Positions 21,446-33,172 of a stretch of DNA of 64,000 nt are shown in pieces (position 1 is the first letter of the stretch; each line of letters opens with the position of its first letter). The stretch is from Cladorhizidae sp. MBARI D1340-BT2 (Eukaryota > Porifera > Demospongiae > Poecilosclerida > Cladorhizidae). The stretch lies in contig JAQNBH010000012.1 of the NCBI GenBank assembly GCA_028752905.1, positions 26,235,816 to 26,299,815 of the forward strand, read 5' to 3'. A program made the translations under genes and the position numbers. The notes beneath the pieces are model-generated. The model was not told the DNA's origin, searched no databases, and saw only the letters and a program-made list of their open reading frames with translations.

Positions 21446-22949
21446 TTTCTGAGGTGAATTATCCTTCCTGTGGGAGTATGAAGCTATCGAGTAGTTGTAC
21501 TTGATGGTGCTACTAGTATAGTGTGTGCATGTGGTAAGTCAGTGTTGTAGGTGGTGATGCTGGAGATGTGCTTTTCCCCTTCATGTCAGAAGTAAGAGAT
21601 GTTAAGAGATGGATGAAGCCACTCTTGTCATTGATGATAGCAAGACCAAACTCTTCCTCTTTTTCACTCACTGTATGGAGCACCCACTCTCTTGGGACCC
21701 ATCAGATCCTCAGGGAGAGACTACTTATCGCAGGAGTGTAGCTCTTGGCCATACCAGGGAGCTTTTTGTTTTTCTAATAATAGCAGGCACTAACTTGATA
21801 CAGGGATCAATAAATTCTCATTACAAAGCCTTTGACACATAGGTATCTTCATCAGTAAGAATGAGGTGCTGCTTGCCTGATGGTGTATACATATATCATG
21901 CACTTCTGTGATTGGTCCATGTGTAATGGTGAATGGTGTGATTGACAGAGATATAATGTGGTGATGTGGATGACCAGGGGTGTGATAGGACTAGCAGAGA
22001 AGACCCAAAAAACTAAGATAAGCTGAGAAAAAAACTACTTTTTTTAAAACTTAGCTACAAGAAGAGTTAATTAGTCATGACCCTTAGTTTAGAATGTTAT
22101 ATTGCTATGTGTTGACTGGTGTTGATTGGTCTGCTCTGCTTAACATTTTGTTCTTGTTTTCTGTGCTTGTTTGGATCTGTCTATTGCGGAGAGTGAAGGA
22201 CATGTGTGGCAGTATAGTGTCAGCCTAGGAGTATGGGGATGTCCAGTGTAGGCATGTTTGTGTGTCTAGTTATCTAGGGCAGGATCTGGGGGTTGGGCTA
22301 GCTGAGTGTGAGTTGTTTGGTATTTTGATTATGGATGTGTGCATGTGTGATGTTGGGAATGAGGCTGTGTGAGTGTAATGCCAGGGCTAGGACTACACAT
22401 AAGTTTTGCTTGCAGAGGTGGACAACTTCCACTTCAATACAAATGATGAAAATCGCAACTGCCAACTTGAACATTCTCTTTCTTGCTGATTACTGTTTAT
22501 TGAAGTGCTTATTTTGAGTAAAGCTGCACAGGCGCCTATACCTTCCAGCAAACACTACCTGCTCTTCTTTCTTACATGGTGTGGCTCAGGAATCCTATTG
22601 TTAATCATGAGACTAGCTCCTTCTTTGTCTGGCTTAGAGTTACTCGATCTTCGTGTGGCTCAACTAACAGAAGTTTAGCTCTCTGCTCCCATCTAATAAA
22701 TAATGCAAAGCATTCATTTACATGGTAGAAGGTTCAATGTGTGTGCAATATTTGTTAAGTAATGGCTCAGTTGTTTCTAAGCTCTGGTTTTCTTGCTGGT
22801 TTGGTTAGAAGTGGTGATAGACAACCAGAGTTTATGGTTCACTTGTGGATATACACATGCTTGGTATGTTTAGTAGTAGTGTAAATAAAACCTTCCATTG
22901 ATGCACTCACACAAATAATCCACTCATTGACTAGCTGTTGTTGCTGCAG

Positions 22950-25900
22950 ATGTTACTGGAAGAACTGATGAAGAAGCAGCTGCCATCACTGCATTCTCAA
23001 GCAGCATCAAGGCAAAGGTTAGCAAAACCATCTGTCAGGGTTTCTCATGGAGTCAGGGGATCAGGGATTACCCCACCTCCCACCTACACCATAGTTCTAC
23101 CCAGAGCATTTAAGAGTAGCGGTGCGCTATCCCTTTGAAACTTTAAGGGTAGCGAGCGCTGTTCTATATTAGTTGTTTTATTCATTTTTGTTCAAATGGA
23201 AATGATATTTTTCTATGACGTAATACAATGACAAAATTAAAGTAACGTTTTGTAGGTGTGGTAAGTGGAAAAAAATTGCAGCATGGCCATTTAGCTGCGT
23301 GCATGTCAGTCGCTGAAAAGATGACAAAGCATGGACATTCAAGCGAAGTTGGCTGCAGCAGCTCTGGCAAGCACCGAAAGTCTGGCATTAACCCGAAATG
23401 GAAGGAAGAGTTTCCGTGGCTATTGGAGTTGGAAGATGGCGAAGGTATGATGCGTGTTCTTTGTCGGAAACATAGTCGCCGGCCTAAGAGAGTTAGCGTT
23501 GGACGAGCGACCTAGGTAGACCTGCCATGAAAGACATTGACTAGGGAGAGTTTGGTCAAACATGCCAAAAGCGAGTCACATGTCACGGGAGTCAAGATGG
23601 AGGCTGATCTGGGCTGCTCTAAAAGAGATGGTGGCATAGTAATGGCTCTCCAAGGAGTAGTTTCAGCTAAGAGAAAGGCCTTTGTTGGAGCGCTGAAATG
23701 TATGTACTTCCTGAATCACAGGGAGATAGCACATACTACTAACTTTGGGCCTCTCATGGAGTCATTGGGAGCATCTTACCCTACAGACCTGAACCTGGGT
23801 GGAAATGCAACTACACATCAGAGCATTTCATGCAGGAGATTGTGCAGTGTCTAGGAGAAACTGTAGCTGAGCCCATCACTTCTAACTTTTCTAAGTCTCC
23901 TTTTTTTGCTCTGTGTGTGGATGAAACCACTGATGTTTCTGTCACCAAGGAACTTGTAGTATACGGTCGTTACATCATAGAAGGTCAAGTGGAGACAAGC
24001 TTCCTTCGTGTACTGGAACTAAAAAATGGTACTGCCGCTAATATAACTGACACATTAATTAAGCTCTGTAGTGACCTAGGATTAGATATGCATCGTTTTT
24101 GTGGCTTGGGTAGTGATGGAGCATCAGTGATGTTGGGAAAAAGTGGTGGAGTCTCTAAGTTGCTAAAGGACAAGGTTACTTTCCTTGTTTCGAATCACTG
24201 CATTGCACACTGATTAGTGCTTGCTTGTGGAGATTTCTTTTCTCAAGCTGTTTAAGAGCACTGTTGACCAACTGTACCGGTTCTATAAGTATTCATCTGT
24301 TCGAACTGCGGGGCTCAAGGATATTCAGGAAGTTCTTATATTTCTTTACAAAGAAAGCCAACCCAGCAGCCTCAGCATTGTTGCACTCCTTAGCTTCCCT
24401 TTCCAAGCTAACTATCACTGAGGAGAAACACTTGCGAAGGTGACTGACTGCCCGGTCATGTGATAACCAACGGACATCTTTTGCCTGAGTTAGATTAAGC
24501 CTAGGGTCATTCCCTTTGTGGCTGCTCTCTATATGTTTTCAGATGTTCTTCCACCATTAGCTGCCTTATCACGTGGTTTTCAAAAACAAGATATTGATTT
24601 CACCATGGTAAAACCCTTAATCATGGGTACCAGAGCTACTATCAATGCTCTTCTTCGGAGTCCTGGTGAATTCTTTCAAAGTCTACCAAATGTCTTGTTA
24701 GAGTTGGAAGAGTATGGAGTACAGCAGCCTAGTAATAGCATGGTGGATAATTTCAAGAGTAATATATACATACAAACTCTCTCTGAACACATCACCTATA
24801 GGTTTCCTGACATGGAACTGTTTGAGGGATTTGAGATCTTTAACCCCAGTGGTGTTCCAGATGAGTTTGCTCATCAACCATCACATGGCACAGAGCATTT
24901 GGATATTCTTATCTCTCACTATGGAAAAGAAGTAATAGAGCCTGAAGAAACCAAGTGTGAACTTATAGTTTTTAACAGTGTAGTGGCTGCTAATAGAGCT
25001 TTGAAGCAAAGGACCACCCGGCAGCTTATGAGGCATGTTATTGGGACTTCTGAAATGACTTCAATGTTCCCCAATCTAGCGAAGCTTGCAGCGATTGGTC
25101 TCATTATTCCAATGTCCTCTGTAGATTGTGAAATAGGTTTTTCTACTCTAAATCGAGTCAAGACTGACACGAGGAATCGTCTCACCAATAAAAGCCTCAA
25201 TCACCTCTTAATGATGTCCATTGAAGGACCAAGTCCCTCCGACTTCCCAAATGAGCTCGTGTGCGATAGGTGGGCTTCCATGAGGAACAGGCGGATTGAT
25301 GTAACCGAATGATAATCAATGACACTTACATAATTAATGAAAATCGTTTTCCATGTAATTTCATAATATTTATTATTTAGGCTTGTTATTGTTTAGGCTT
25401 GTTATTGTATACAGCAACACAATATTTCAAGGAAAGTTCACAAGTGTTTCATCTACTGGAGTGTGTGTGAGTGTACTTTAACATTCACAGACTGTAAAAA
25501 TGATCAGCTCCCCCACACAAGGAGAACTTCCTAGATGAAAACGAGTTATATATAGTCCACTATACTTACTGCAACCTGTGAAATACATGAAACAATAACA
25601 TCAAAAACATTGCTCATCATAATTTATCAGTCACACTCCAACGACATTGCCCCTATCCTTAACAAAAATCCTGGGGAGAACACTATACACCACAAGGAAA
25701 ATGGTGTCATAATAGGTACATTGACTAGCTGATGTTAGTAATTGAGAATGGCAGTTATTAACTTAGCAATTAAGTAGACAACATGTCAAATATATTCCCA
25801 CAATTTTGTATATCTCAAAATTACGCTAAAACCTTCTAAAGTCAGTTCAGGTCCTTCAATTGTGATTCACCTGAGCCTAGCCAGGTTAGTGTTACTTATC

Positions 25901-26482
25901 TATTTTGAAGACTTAACTTAATTAACTTTGTCTAACCAAAAATCAGGCTAATTGGTCCATGTAGTAAGGATAGCTATGAAAAATTCCAGGCTCGACACTC
26001 ATCCCCACTCTTCCTGGCAACTAAAATGTCTCTATGAAGCCATGATCTTCATACTATATTAGTTGTTTCTGTTGTTATTTTAGTTATTATTGTAGAAATA
26101 CGACGAACTGCTTGCCAAAGTTCCAGAGTGCAACCGTGGTTACCTAGATGATGTCATAATGTCAGATGTGGACCTACGTCAAATTTCTGCAAGACTGTAT
26201 CGTTTGGAATATAAGGCATATCTGCTAGGACTGAACTTGTCTGATGTGCAGCACATAATGACCACATACAGTCCTGATCTACAAAGGTACTACAATGCTA
26301 AATGTGTGAATTATGGATGTGGTTTTATACATAGATGCACACTATTTACAGGTTGGCTTTTCTGGGCATTTGGAGATCTAAAGCTGGTTATCCAAAGACT
26401 TACAGGAATCTTCTTCGAGTATGTGTGGAGGGAGATTTATTTGGATGTGCTGACAACATTATTTCCATCTTAAACAGCAAAG
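22950..26482 (+). CDS. Death-fold domain gene, copy 2 (internal exons)
   Basis: Exons are 22950-23017, 26096-26286 and 26352-26482, spliced in frame. The last intron is 65 nt. Exon 2 reads KYDELLAKVPECNRGYLDD and LLGLNLSDVQHIMTTY. Exon 3 reads LAFLGIWRSKAGYPKTYRN, LLRVCVEGDLFGCADNI and ISILNSK. The hAT in the first intron leaves both splice sites intact, so the gene could still be expressed if the ~2.6-kb insertion is spliced out. The third exon starts from ACAG/GTTGG instead of ACAG/CTGGG, with unchanged length. Terminal exons are unknown. Confidence 0.58.
23092..25685 (+). mobile_element. hAT element in D2 intron, with TSD
   Basis: It begins TAGTTCTACCCAG and ends CTGGGGAGAACACTA, an imperfect terminal inverted repeat (TAGTGTTCTCCCCAG in reverse). 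The flank TACACCA occurs on both sides (23085-23091 and 25686-25692). With one mismatch it can be read as 8 bp (CTACACCA/ATACACCA). D1 has the empty site CCTACACCACAAGG. About 2.6 kb. Confidence 0.9.
23258..25312 (+). pseudogene. hAT transposase, ZNF862/KIAA1586-like
   Basis: Segments: an N-terminal zinc-finger-like part with NPKWKEEFPWLLELEDGEGM and VKHAKSESH (23258-23600); the first DDE block FFALCVDETTDVSVTKELVV (about 23905-23965) with GLGSDGASVMLGKSGG and NHCIAH (24100-24213); the STVDQLYRFYKYSS region (24250-24310); and a long open 3' part (24518-25312) ending in the dimerisation domain with IIPMSSVDCEIGFSTLNRVK, TDTRNRLTN and LNHLLMMSIEG. At least three stops or frameshifts, near 23515, 23850 and 24213-24500, inactivate it. 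The 264-codon C-terminal frame is intact, so decay is recent or the C-terminal part is constrained. Confidence 0.88.
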
Positions 26483-26629
26483 GTTGGTCTAGCTGGTTGT
26501 GTTGGTCTGTATATTTTAAGTGGTAAAAGGTGTTCACCCTTAGTCTACATGGGCACAGTCTTGTTTATCTTCTTTTTTACAAGTATATATATTTTTGCTT
26601 TATAAACATAGTTCTTGTATATCTAGATA

Positions 26630-27170
26630 TTACATAAGGTAGAACAATCATGAACACTTTTGGAACTGGTGAAAAGCATATTCGCACGATTCTAATGCAT
26701 AAATGCTTCTTTGCAAGTGCGTAGTTTGTAATTATAGATACAGCCTCTTAAAATATGTGTATTCCCTGGTTAATACTTGGCATAAACTCATCAGGACAGA
26801 AAACACTCCATATAGGCTAGAACATGTGACTTCAAAGCTAGTGTGGTTATGTGATGTTCTGTTAGGTATTCATGAAAAGTCCTCCAAAGTCTTCAGACCA
26901 GCTCCATTTCTCCTGGCACATGTGAAATGTTCTGGCCTGTAATTAGCATAACTTTTCAATCCCTTTTCCTCGTGCTTGCTCTTCACTTGTCCTTCCCCCT
27001 CCACATTGCTCTGTAAAGTTAACAATGGAGTACAGAAATTGAGTCATGGCCTCTTCTGCTTTACTTACAGCAGTAAGAAAGATGTCATTAAGGGGACGCA
27101 TGTGCAGACTAGCAAATCTAGAGGCATCTGAAGAACAACTTCACTGTGCTCACCAAATTTAGTTAGCTAG
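26630..27170 (-). other. Conserved minus-strand block after D2
   Basis: Second copy of the block described at 11590-12120, with the same KAEEAMTQFLYSIV and SEEQARGKG peptides. Here the CKEAFTH side has a stop-bearing frame and the plus strand carries a chance 79-codon frame. Unknown family. Confidence 0.35.
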
Positions 27171-27393
27171 AATAATCATTGGGATTGCTATGTTATGAAC
27201 TTTGTGGCTTCCTCACACCTTCGTGGAGATTTTACAATGGGAGTAGCTTCCAGCAATCAATGGAAGGAGAAGTGGCAACATCCATCTTTCTTGAGTGTTT
27301 ACTTTCATCATTAGATTTATTTTTTGATGAGTATTTTGTTATGTTTTTGCCTGTTTCTACCTCAATGCTCCGTCTTCATCAGGTGAGAAACAA

Positions 27394-27426
27394 GGCAACA
27401 CATTTACACTCACTGGCAACACATTT
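27394..27426 (-). repeat. Reverse-oriented minisatellite dimer at the D2/G3 edge
   Basis: GGCAACACATTTACACTCAC plus TGGCAACACATTT is the reverse complement of about 1.5 minisatellite units. It sits 5' of the truncated LTR of G3, as at 12367 and 62494. Confidence 0.8.
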
Positions 27427-27429
27427 CAT

Positions 27430-30052
27430 TTAAATAAGGTAATTACATATATCCAATCAAATACAAGTCGTTAGTGTGCGAGGTGGAAGGTGTCACCCAT
27501 TAACATGTGGGTGAGTGTAAATTGTTGATTGTGCCGGCTAAGTGTTGCCAGTTGCTGTAGGGTAGTTAGCAGGAGAGTGTGTGCAAATTGTCACTTCTTA
27601 TCTACGAACAATGCTTGTCTTGTCTGGCTGTTGGTCGGCTTGTGTCAGTGCATTCAATTGGCTCTAATCAATGCACATCCTTACCATTTCATCCTTCTTC
27701 ATCCTTAGGATTGGAAATGACCACATGGTTCCATAATATTATGTTCCAACAATGTCTGGATTTCCTTGTGTAAATCTGTCCATCATTTAAGTTTGGTACC
27801 ATGAGAGCTTGTTAGTCTAATTCCCATAGGGTTGGTAAGAGAAGTCCCTGCAGAATCTTTATTTGTTAGGATGATACAAAATACAGATACCACTGAACTG
27901 TGCCAGAACTTCATCATGTTGACATGAATTGTTTTCTTTCTGTCATGCATGTGCACTCTGTATGTGACTGTTGATACTTTGCTGATGATTTCATAAGGTC
28001 ATTGCGATTGGGCATGAGTTTGCCAGAAGCAACTGGGGTGAGTATCAACACTTGCTTACCCAGTTTGAAGGTTTATTTTCTAGCTTTCAGGTTGAAATGA
28101 CTTTCTGTCTGTTCTTGGTAGTTGTCCTATTTGGCTGAGCTATGTGCTGCATCTGTTCTAGGCTCACCAATGAACAACAGTGGTGTCTTTACATGGACTG
28201 TCAGTCCAAGTCTCCTTCAAAATCTGCAGAGGTTCTCTAACATGAAAACTGAAGACTAGTTTAAAGGGAGAAAATGGTGTGGATTTATTGGTGTCTTCCC
28301 TTTAAGCAAACAAGATTTGTAGGAAGCAACGTACCCCACTCTTGTTTATGTTTACTGACCTTCTTAATCATTTGTTTCAATGTGGCATGAAACTGTTCGT
28401 CTGAGGGTGTTATGGACTTGCTTTGATATGGTGAATGCCTAGTTTCTTATATAAGGTTGTCACAAGAATGACACAAAATTGCTGCCCTGATCTGTCAGTA
28501 GTTAGCTGATATTTCTGATGGAGAGAATATGTCCATCAAAGCAGAAGAAAGAGTTTCAGCAACAGCTTTCCTGAGTAGTGTTGCATCACTGTCTGGCAAA
28601 ATCCATGGATGTTAACAGATCTTGTTGCCGGCTCTAGTGTGAGGCAAAGGGTCAATTATATCAAAAGCTACCCTTGTCAGTAGTTCTGTGATAATTGGCA
28701 TAGAGATTAGTGGAGCCAGGGTCTGTGGGCGTCTACCTGTCTTCTGGTATTTAGTGCAGGATTCACAGGCTTGATTCATATCCAAGCTGAGGCCTAGCCA
28801 ATAAAAGTGAGGCAGCAGTCTGTATCTGGTTTTCTTGTATCCGAGTTGACCACTCATTGGGAGAGTGTGAGCTAACCAGATGGCTTGCTGTCGTGTGTAG
28901 TCTGGCAACACTAGTTGGTGCATGTCATGTCAAATTCTAAATAATAATCCAATCTCAAAAAAAAGTAATCAGAGTTTCCCTCGTAGTTTCCCTCGTTCAG
29001 CTGTACACACGCTTTGTGCAAGGAAGAGTTGTTTTGTTGCCCAGCACTAAAGCCTGTGCAATCGTGTTCAATCATCACAGACTTGTTTACCAACAATTTT
29101 AGAGGTTGTGTTCTCATCTGTTTGAGAAGGTGTGGTTTCATCTGTTTGAGTGAGTGCAGTCTAATCTGCTTGAGAGGGTCCGCTTTCATTTGGTTGAGAG
29201 GGTATCTTCTCATCTGATTTAGAAGATGTGTTTATGTCAGGAAGGAGAGCTGGGATAGAGACAAAGTCTTAAGCATCTTGTTGTTTCTGTCGTTTGCTTT
29301 TTCTGGGTTTCTGATCCAGGTTAACAAAACAATTGCTTCATTTCCAATTAACCCTTCCCATGGTATGAGTGTTTCTGCCGAGTTCACTGTAGCTATCTCA
29401 TCAGCCTGCAGCTGTTGTTGCTCTTGCTCTGCAGCTTGCCTGGCACATAACTTGTGCTTCACTTGTCAGTCTCTCTTTCACTAATGGCTCAAGTAAGTAG
29501 TTTAGGAATGGATTATCTTGACCCAGTAGAACATCAGCAGTGATGCCTTCAGCCATAGCTCCTTGAAGTTTTGCAGTCTCCAACCATGTCAATGTTTCTG
29601 TTTACTAAGTCAAATTCCTTGGGTGGACTAGTCACCCATAGTAAGGATAGCTTCTGCAGAAGTGTAGTCTTAGTAAGCACAGAATTTGAAGCTGCTGTGT
29701 GGTTTCATTCAGATTGCCCAGTACCAGGTAGTCATGTGAGTTATGGCAGGTGGGACGGCAAAGATATAATTTCTTTTTAGGACACTTGACTGCTAACAAA
29801 CAAACCTATAACTGGTGTAACCAACGACAATGTAGCGACAATTAAAATAGTCAATACCGACAACAGCTGGCAATATTTCTAGTTGGTGCAGCTTGTCTGG
29901 TCTGTAACTCTCCCTGACTCTGGTCTCTGGTCGAGCATGTACGGAGGTCCAGTCCTTCTAGTCTGATCAGATGTATGCTAATCTTGACTAATATGTGGTC
30001 TCTGGCTGAGTGGTCTAATCATTGATCGAGGTTCATTCGGTAAGCTTGTCAC
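27430..30052 (-). mobile_element. G3: Gmr1-like relic with protease, integrase and RT start
   Basis: A truncated left LTR (27430-27560) is followed, in plus coordinates, by a heavily deleted RT start (27640-27780), the integrase C-terminus (27860-28090), the core (28140-28600), and the zinc finger with the first catalytic Asp (28612-28923: AHTLPMSGQLGYKKT, CESCTKYQKTGRRP, VAFDIIDPLP). A spacer built from ~30-bp repeats that encode a repeated SLKQM-type peptide lies at 29100-29215. The protease C-terminal half (29400-29600, GITADVLLGQD) follows. The protease active-site segment is lost. Order on the minus strand is PR-IN-RT. Confidence 0.8.
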
Positions 30053-30415
30053 CATCTCTTAGGGTTTTGCAATTCTTTCTCTGTCAGAGTCTCGAGTTCG
30101 CTGATTATAGCTTAGATATTAATTAGAGAAACAAGGTTCAAAATAGGTTAAACTACAACTGAATCAAGTATGAAGATGACCAGGTGGAACAGAACAGAAT
30201 CCTGTTGACTAGTTCGCTATGTCAAATCTTAGCGATTTCCTTAAATAGGTTCACCAGCTGTTATTGAACCAAATAAGGTAATGGCTCTGATTATACAAAT
30301 ACAAGTGTATCTACTCTCCTATCATGTTAGTGCCATGTAAGTGTGAGGTGAGAGGCCCCACAGATTACCTTGTGGGAAAGTGTAAATTATTGATTGTGCT
30401 GGCTTGTGTTGCCTG
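30053..30415 (-). mobile_element. LTR of G3 (5' side on the minus strand)
   Basis: Starts CTTAGGGTTTTGCAATTC and shares the AAGATGACCAGGTGGAACAG block with 12410-12770 and 52655-53045. Immediately outside it, on the element side, the minus strand reads GATGGTGACAAGCTTACCG, in the place of a tRNA primer site (TGGTGACAAGC). The right border near 30415 is interrupted by the MITE insertion. Confidence 0.72.
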
Positions 30416-30418
30416 TTA

Positions 30419-30878
30419 ACGCTGATTCACAATATGCAAAACGCTTTAAGCGATTTGACGCAATGCGTTGTTTAAAAAAATATTGTGAACACAAAATCGT
30501 GTCACATCGCACCATGTCGCACCACTTGAATAGAATTGAGTTTTATTCGAGCGGCATTGTGACCTGTCATTGTATCATTCTGGTGTGCGTTTATTTGAGT
30601 TTTTCGTCATTCTGGTGTGCTTTATTTTCAGTTTTCAGTAAGAGCTGGTGATTTCAAACCTGAACGGACGATGAAAGGCTAATCTAAGCAGTGATAACTT
30701 TCCCTATTATATTGGATGTGCGAATGACATGAGTGCTTGCATCTGTTAATTAATGGTTGGGTTTCCAGTTGGTTGAAAGTTCAAGTTTGTTCAAGCGTAG
30801 ACTCCGTTATTGTGAACAGCTAGAAGTGATGCGACGCGATCCGATACGAAGGCCTAGCAGTATATTGTGAACCGGCCT
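30419..30878. mobile_element. Harbinger-like MITE, TTA-flanked (copy A)
   Basis: 460 bp with ends (AG)GCTGATTCACAATATGC and ATATTGTGAACCGGCCT, flanked by TTA at 30416-30418 and 30879-30881. The empty site, GTTAAGGCTTGGG, is preserved at 40.64 kb. Ends of the GGYYGRTTCACAAT type with TTA duplication are typical of PIF/Harbinger MITEs. No transposase is present. Confidence 0.75.
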
Positions 30879-31024
30879 TTAGGCTTGGGTTAATGTGGGT
30901 AAATGCATGACTTGATTGAATGCTAGAGTGTATAAGCGCAGCAATACTGATGCACAAACATCAGGGTGTGAACTACACCCAGCACTGTCTGACAGATCAT
31001 GAATCACGTGCATTTCATGTGACA

Positions 31025-32190
31025 CACGTCTCCAGTGAGTATAAATGTGTTGCCAGTGAGTGTAAATGTGTTGACAGTGAGTATAAATGTGTTGCCAGTG
31101 AGTATAAATGTGTTGCCAGCGAGTATAAATTTGTTGCCAGCGAGTATAAATGTGTTGCCAGTGAGTATAAATGTGTTGCCAGTGAGTATAAATGTGTTGC
31201 CAGTGAGTATAAATGTGTTGCCGTGAGTATAAATGTGTTGCCAGTGAGTATAAATGTGTTGCCAGTGAGTATAAATGTGATGCCAGTGAGTATAAATGTG
31301 TTGCCAGTGAGTATAAATGTGTTGCCAGTGAGTATAAATGTGTTGACAGTGAGTATAAATGTGTTGACAGTGAGTATAAATGTGTTGCCAGTGAGTATAA
31401 ATTTGTTGCCAGCGAGTATAAATGTGTTGCCAGTGAGTATAAATGTGTTGCCAGTGAGTATAAATGTGTTGCCAGTGAGTATAAATGTGTTGCCGTGAGT
31501 ATAAATGTGTTGCCAGTGAGTATAAATGTGTTGCCAGTGAATATAAATGTGTTGCCAGTGAGTATAAATGTGTTGCCAGTGAGTATAAATATGATGCCAG
31601 TGAGTATAAATGTGTTGCCAGCGAGTATAAATGTGTTGCCAGTGAGTATAAATATGTTGACAGTGAGTATAAATGTGTTGCCAGTGAGTATAAATGTGTT
31701 GCCAGTGAGTATAAATTTGTTGCTAGAGAGTATAAATGTGTTGCCAGTGAGTATAAATGTGTTGCCAGTGAGTATAAATGTGTTGCCAGTGAGTATAAAT
31801 GTGTTGCCGTGAGTATAAATGTGTTGCCAGTGAGTATAAATGTGTTGCCAGTGAGTATAAATGTGATGCCAATGAGTATAAATGTGTTGCCAGTGAGTAT
31901 AAATGTGTTGCCAGTGAGTATAAATGTGTTGCCAATGAGTATAAATGTGTTGCCAGTGAGTATAAATGTGTTGCCGGTGAGTATAAATGTGTTGCCAGTG
32001 AGTATAAATGTGCTGCCAGTGAGTATAAATGTGCTGCCAGTGAGTATAAATATGTTGCCAGTGAGTATAAATGTTTTGCCAGTGAGTATAAATGTGTTGC
32101 CAGTGAGTATAAATGTGTTGCCTGTGAGTATAAATGTGTTTCCAGTGAGTATAAATATGTTGCCAGTGAGTATAAATGTGTTGCATTGTG
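31025..32190. repeat. M2: 21-bp minisatellite array with higher-order structure, ~55 units
   Basis: Same unit as M1 and same flanks. Three units lack one A (GCCGTGAG instead of GCCAGTGAG), at 31221, 31493 and 31807. Spacing is 272 and 314 bp, which is exactly 13 and 15 units minus one base. Between them other variants recur in the same order: GATGCC, then GACAG, then AATTTGTTGC, then four regular units. This is a higher-order repeat. Each 20-bp unit shifts the reading frame, so open frames change there (NVLPVSI to CVASEYK). The long minus frames of 399 and 458 codons are by-products. Confidence 0.95.
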
Positions 32191-32199
32191 TCCGTGTTT

Positions 32200-33172
32200 T
32201 CATTTGCCCTGAAGGCTAAAGCATTCAATTGAAACGGCCAAAAAAAATTAATCATCAGTTCATGTCAACTTTCATATCGCAGCTGTCAGAATGGAAAGTT
32301 TGCTAGTTACTCGCTCGTGCAGAAATAGAAAACTACAGAGCATACAAATGATGCACCAGAAGAAATTGAGTGTAGAGAATTATTTTGTTCAATGAAGCAC
32401 AAATGGATTAGCTAAGCATTTTATTTATGATGTTCATACACTGGAGTAGTTGAGCCATTAAGGTCTGAGCTACTGAAGTAGTAGCTTTATGAATTATTAA
32501 TCATTTATTTAATGCATAATAAATTATTCTGTTTTGACTGTTGGAGCTGTATGTCCAAGTGATCAGTCTGGTGGTGGCAGTGATGGTGAGAAAATATTTA
32601 ACTAGTTCTAGTTTTCAGATCACATACCATATTATACATTCCAGGCAGTGATCCTGTTCACAAATCCATGACTGGGTGTAGCAATAGGGCTAGATATTTT
32701 TTTGGATTTATAATATTTGCTTTCAAAAATTACGAAAAGCTTGGATAATATTTCATCCATGTCTAATATAAGTGGTGCGGTCGTTAAGGTGAGACACTGG
32801 GTGTGTATACAAACACTGTTCATTTTGGGTTGGGGCTTGGGGCAAGAAGCGAAGGGTACCAATCCTCCAACCTGGGTCTCCTGAGTTATGCCATGGAAGC
32901 TCAAAGTATGTGGTCTATATATTGGTTGACATATGGGAGGGGGGGGGGGGGGGGTTGGAACTAATTGTAGAACGATGTGTGAGAGGATGAGAATGTTGAA
33001 CTAATGTGGGTAGTGTGTGAATGAGTTGATGTGGTGTGGTTAGTGTGCATATGATTGAGTTGGTGGGTAGAGGGGTATGGGTTGGGTGGTGGGTGTGTGA
33101 GTTTGTTTGTTGTTATGGTGGAGTGTGTATGTGTTGGGTTAGTGGGATTGGTGTGTCTATTAGTGGGTGTGG
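32200..33172. repeat. X2: flank and shortened G/T-rich block
   Basis: The part to 32880 matches X1 and X4 (AAGCATTC, CATATCGCAGCTG, ACACTGGAGTA, AACACTGTTCATTTTGGG, CCTGGGTCTCCTGAGTTAT). A run of about 17 G interrupted by one A lies at 32937-32954. The G/T-rich part is cut short at ~33172, where the D3 leader begins with GTGGAGGCCAGCTGGTGTGA. No R unit is present between X2 and D3. Confidence 0.8.

Larger units (their letters stand above)
21446..27426 (+). repeat. D2: second death-domain gene module
   Basis: The leader (21446-22130), shared with 33180-33850 and 59320-59990, contains AATTCTCATTACA..GCCTTTGACACATAG and no recognised gene. The body then follows D1 colinearly. A candidate upstream exon begins at 22416 after TTTTGCTTGCAG. 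The intron between death-domain exons 1 and 2 is enlarged by the hAT at 23092-25685. Confidence 0.85.

Noticed and set aside
21609..21842. 77-codon frame in the D2 leader
   Set aside because: Interrupted or shifted in the D3 and D4 leaders, with no recognisable domain.
30879..32255. 458-codon and 399-codon minus frames
   Set aside because: They are translations of the 21-bp minisatellite, open in several frames at once. Frame changes coincide with 20-bp units. No initiation context or domain.
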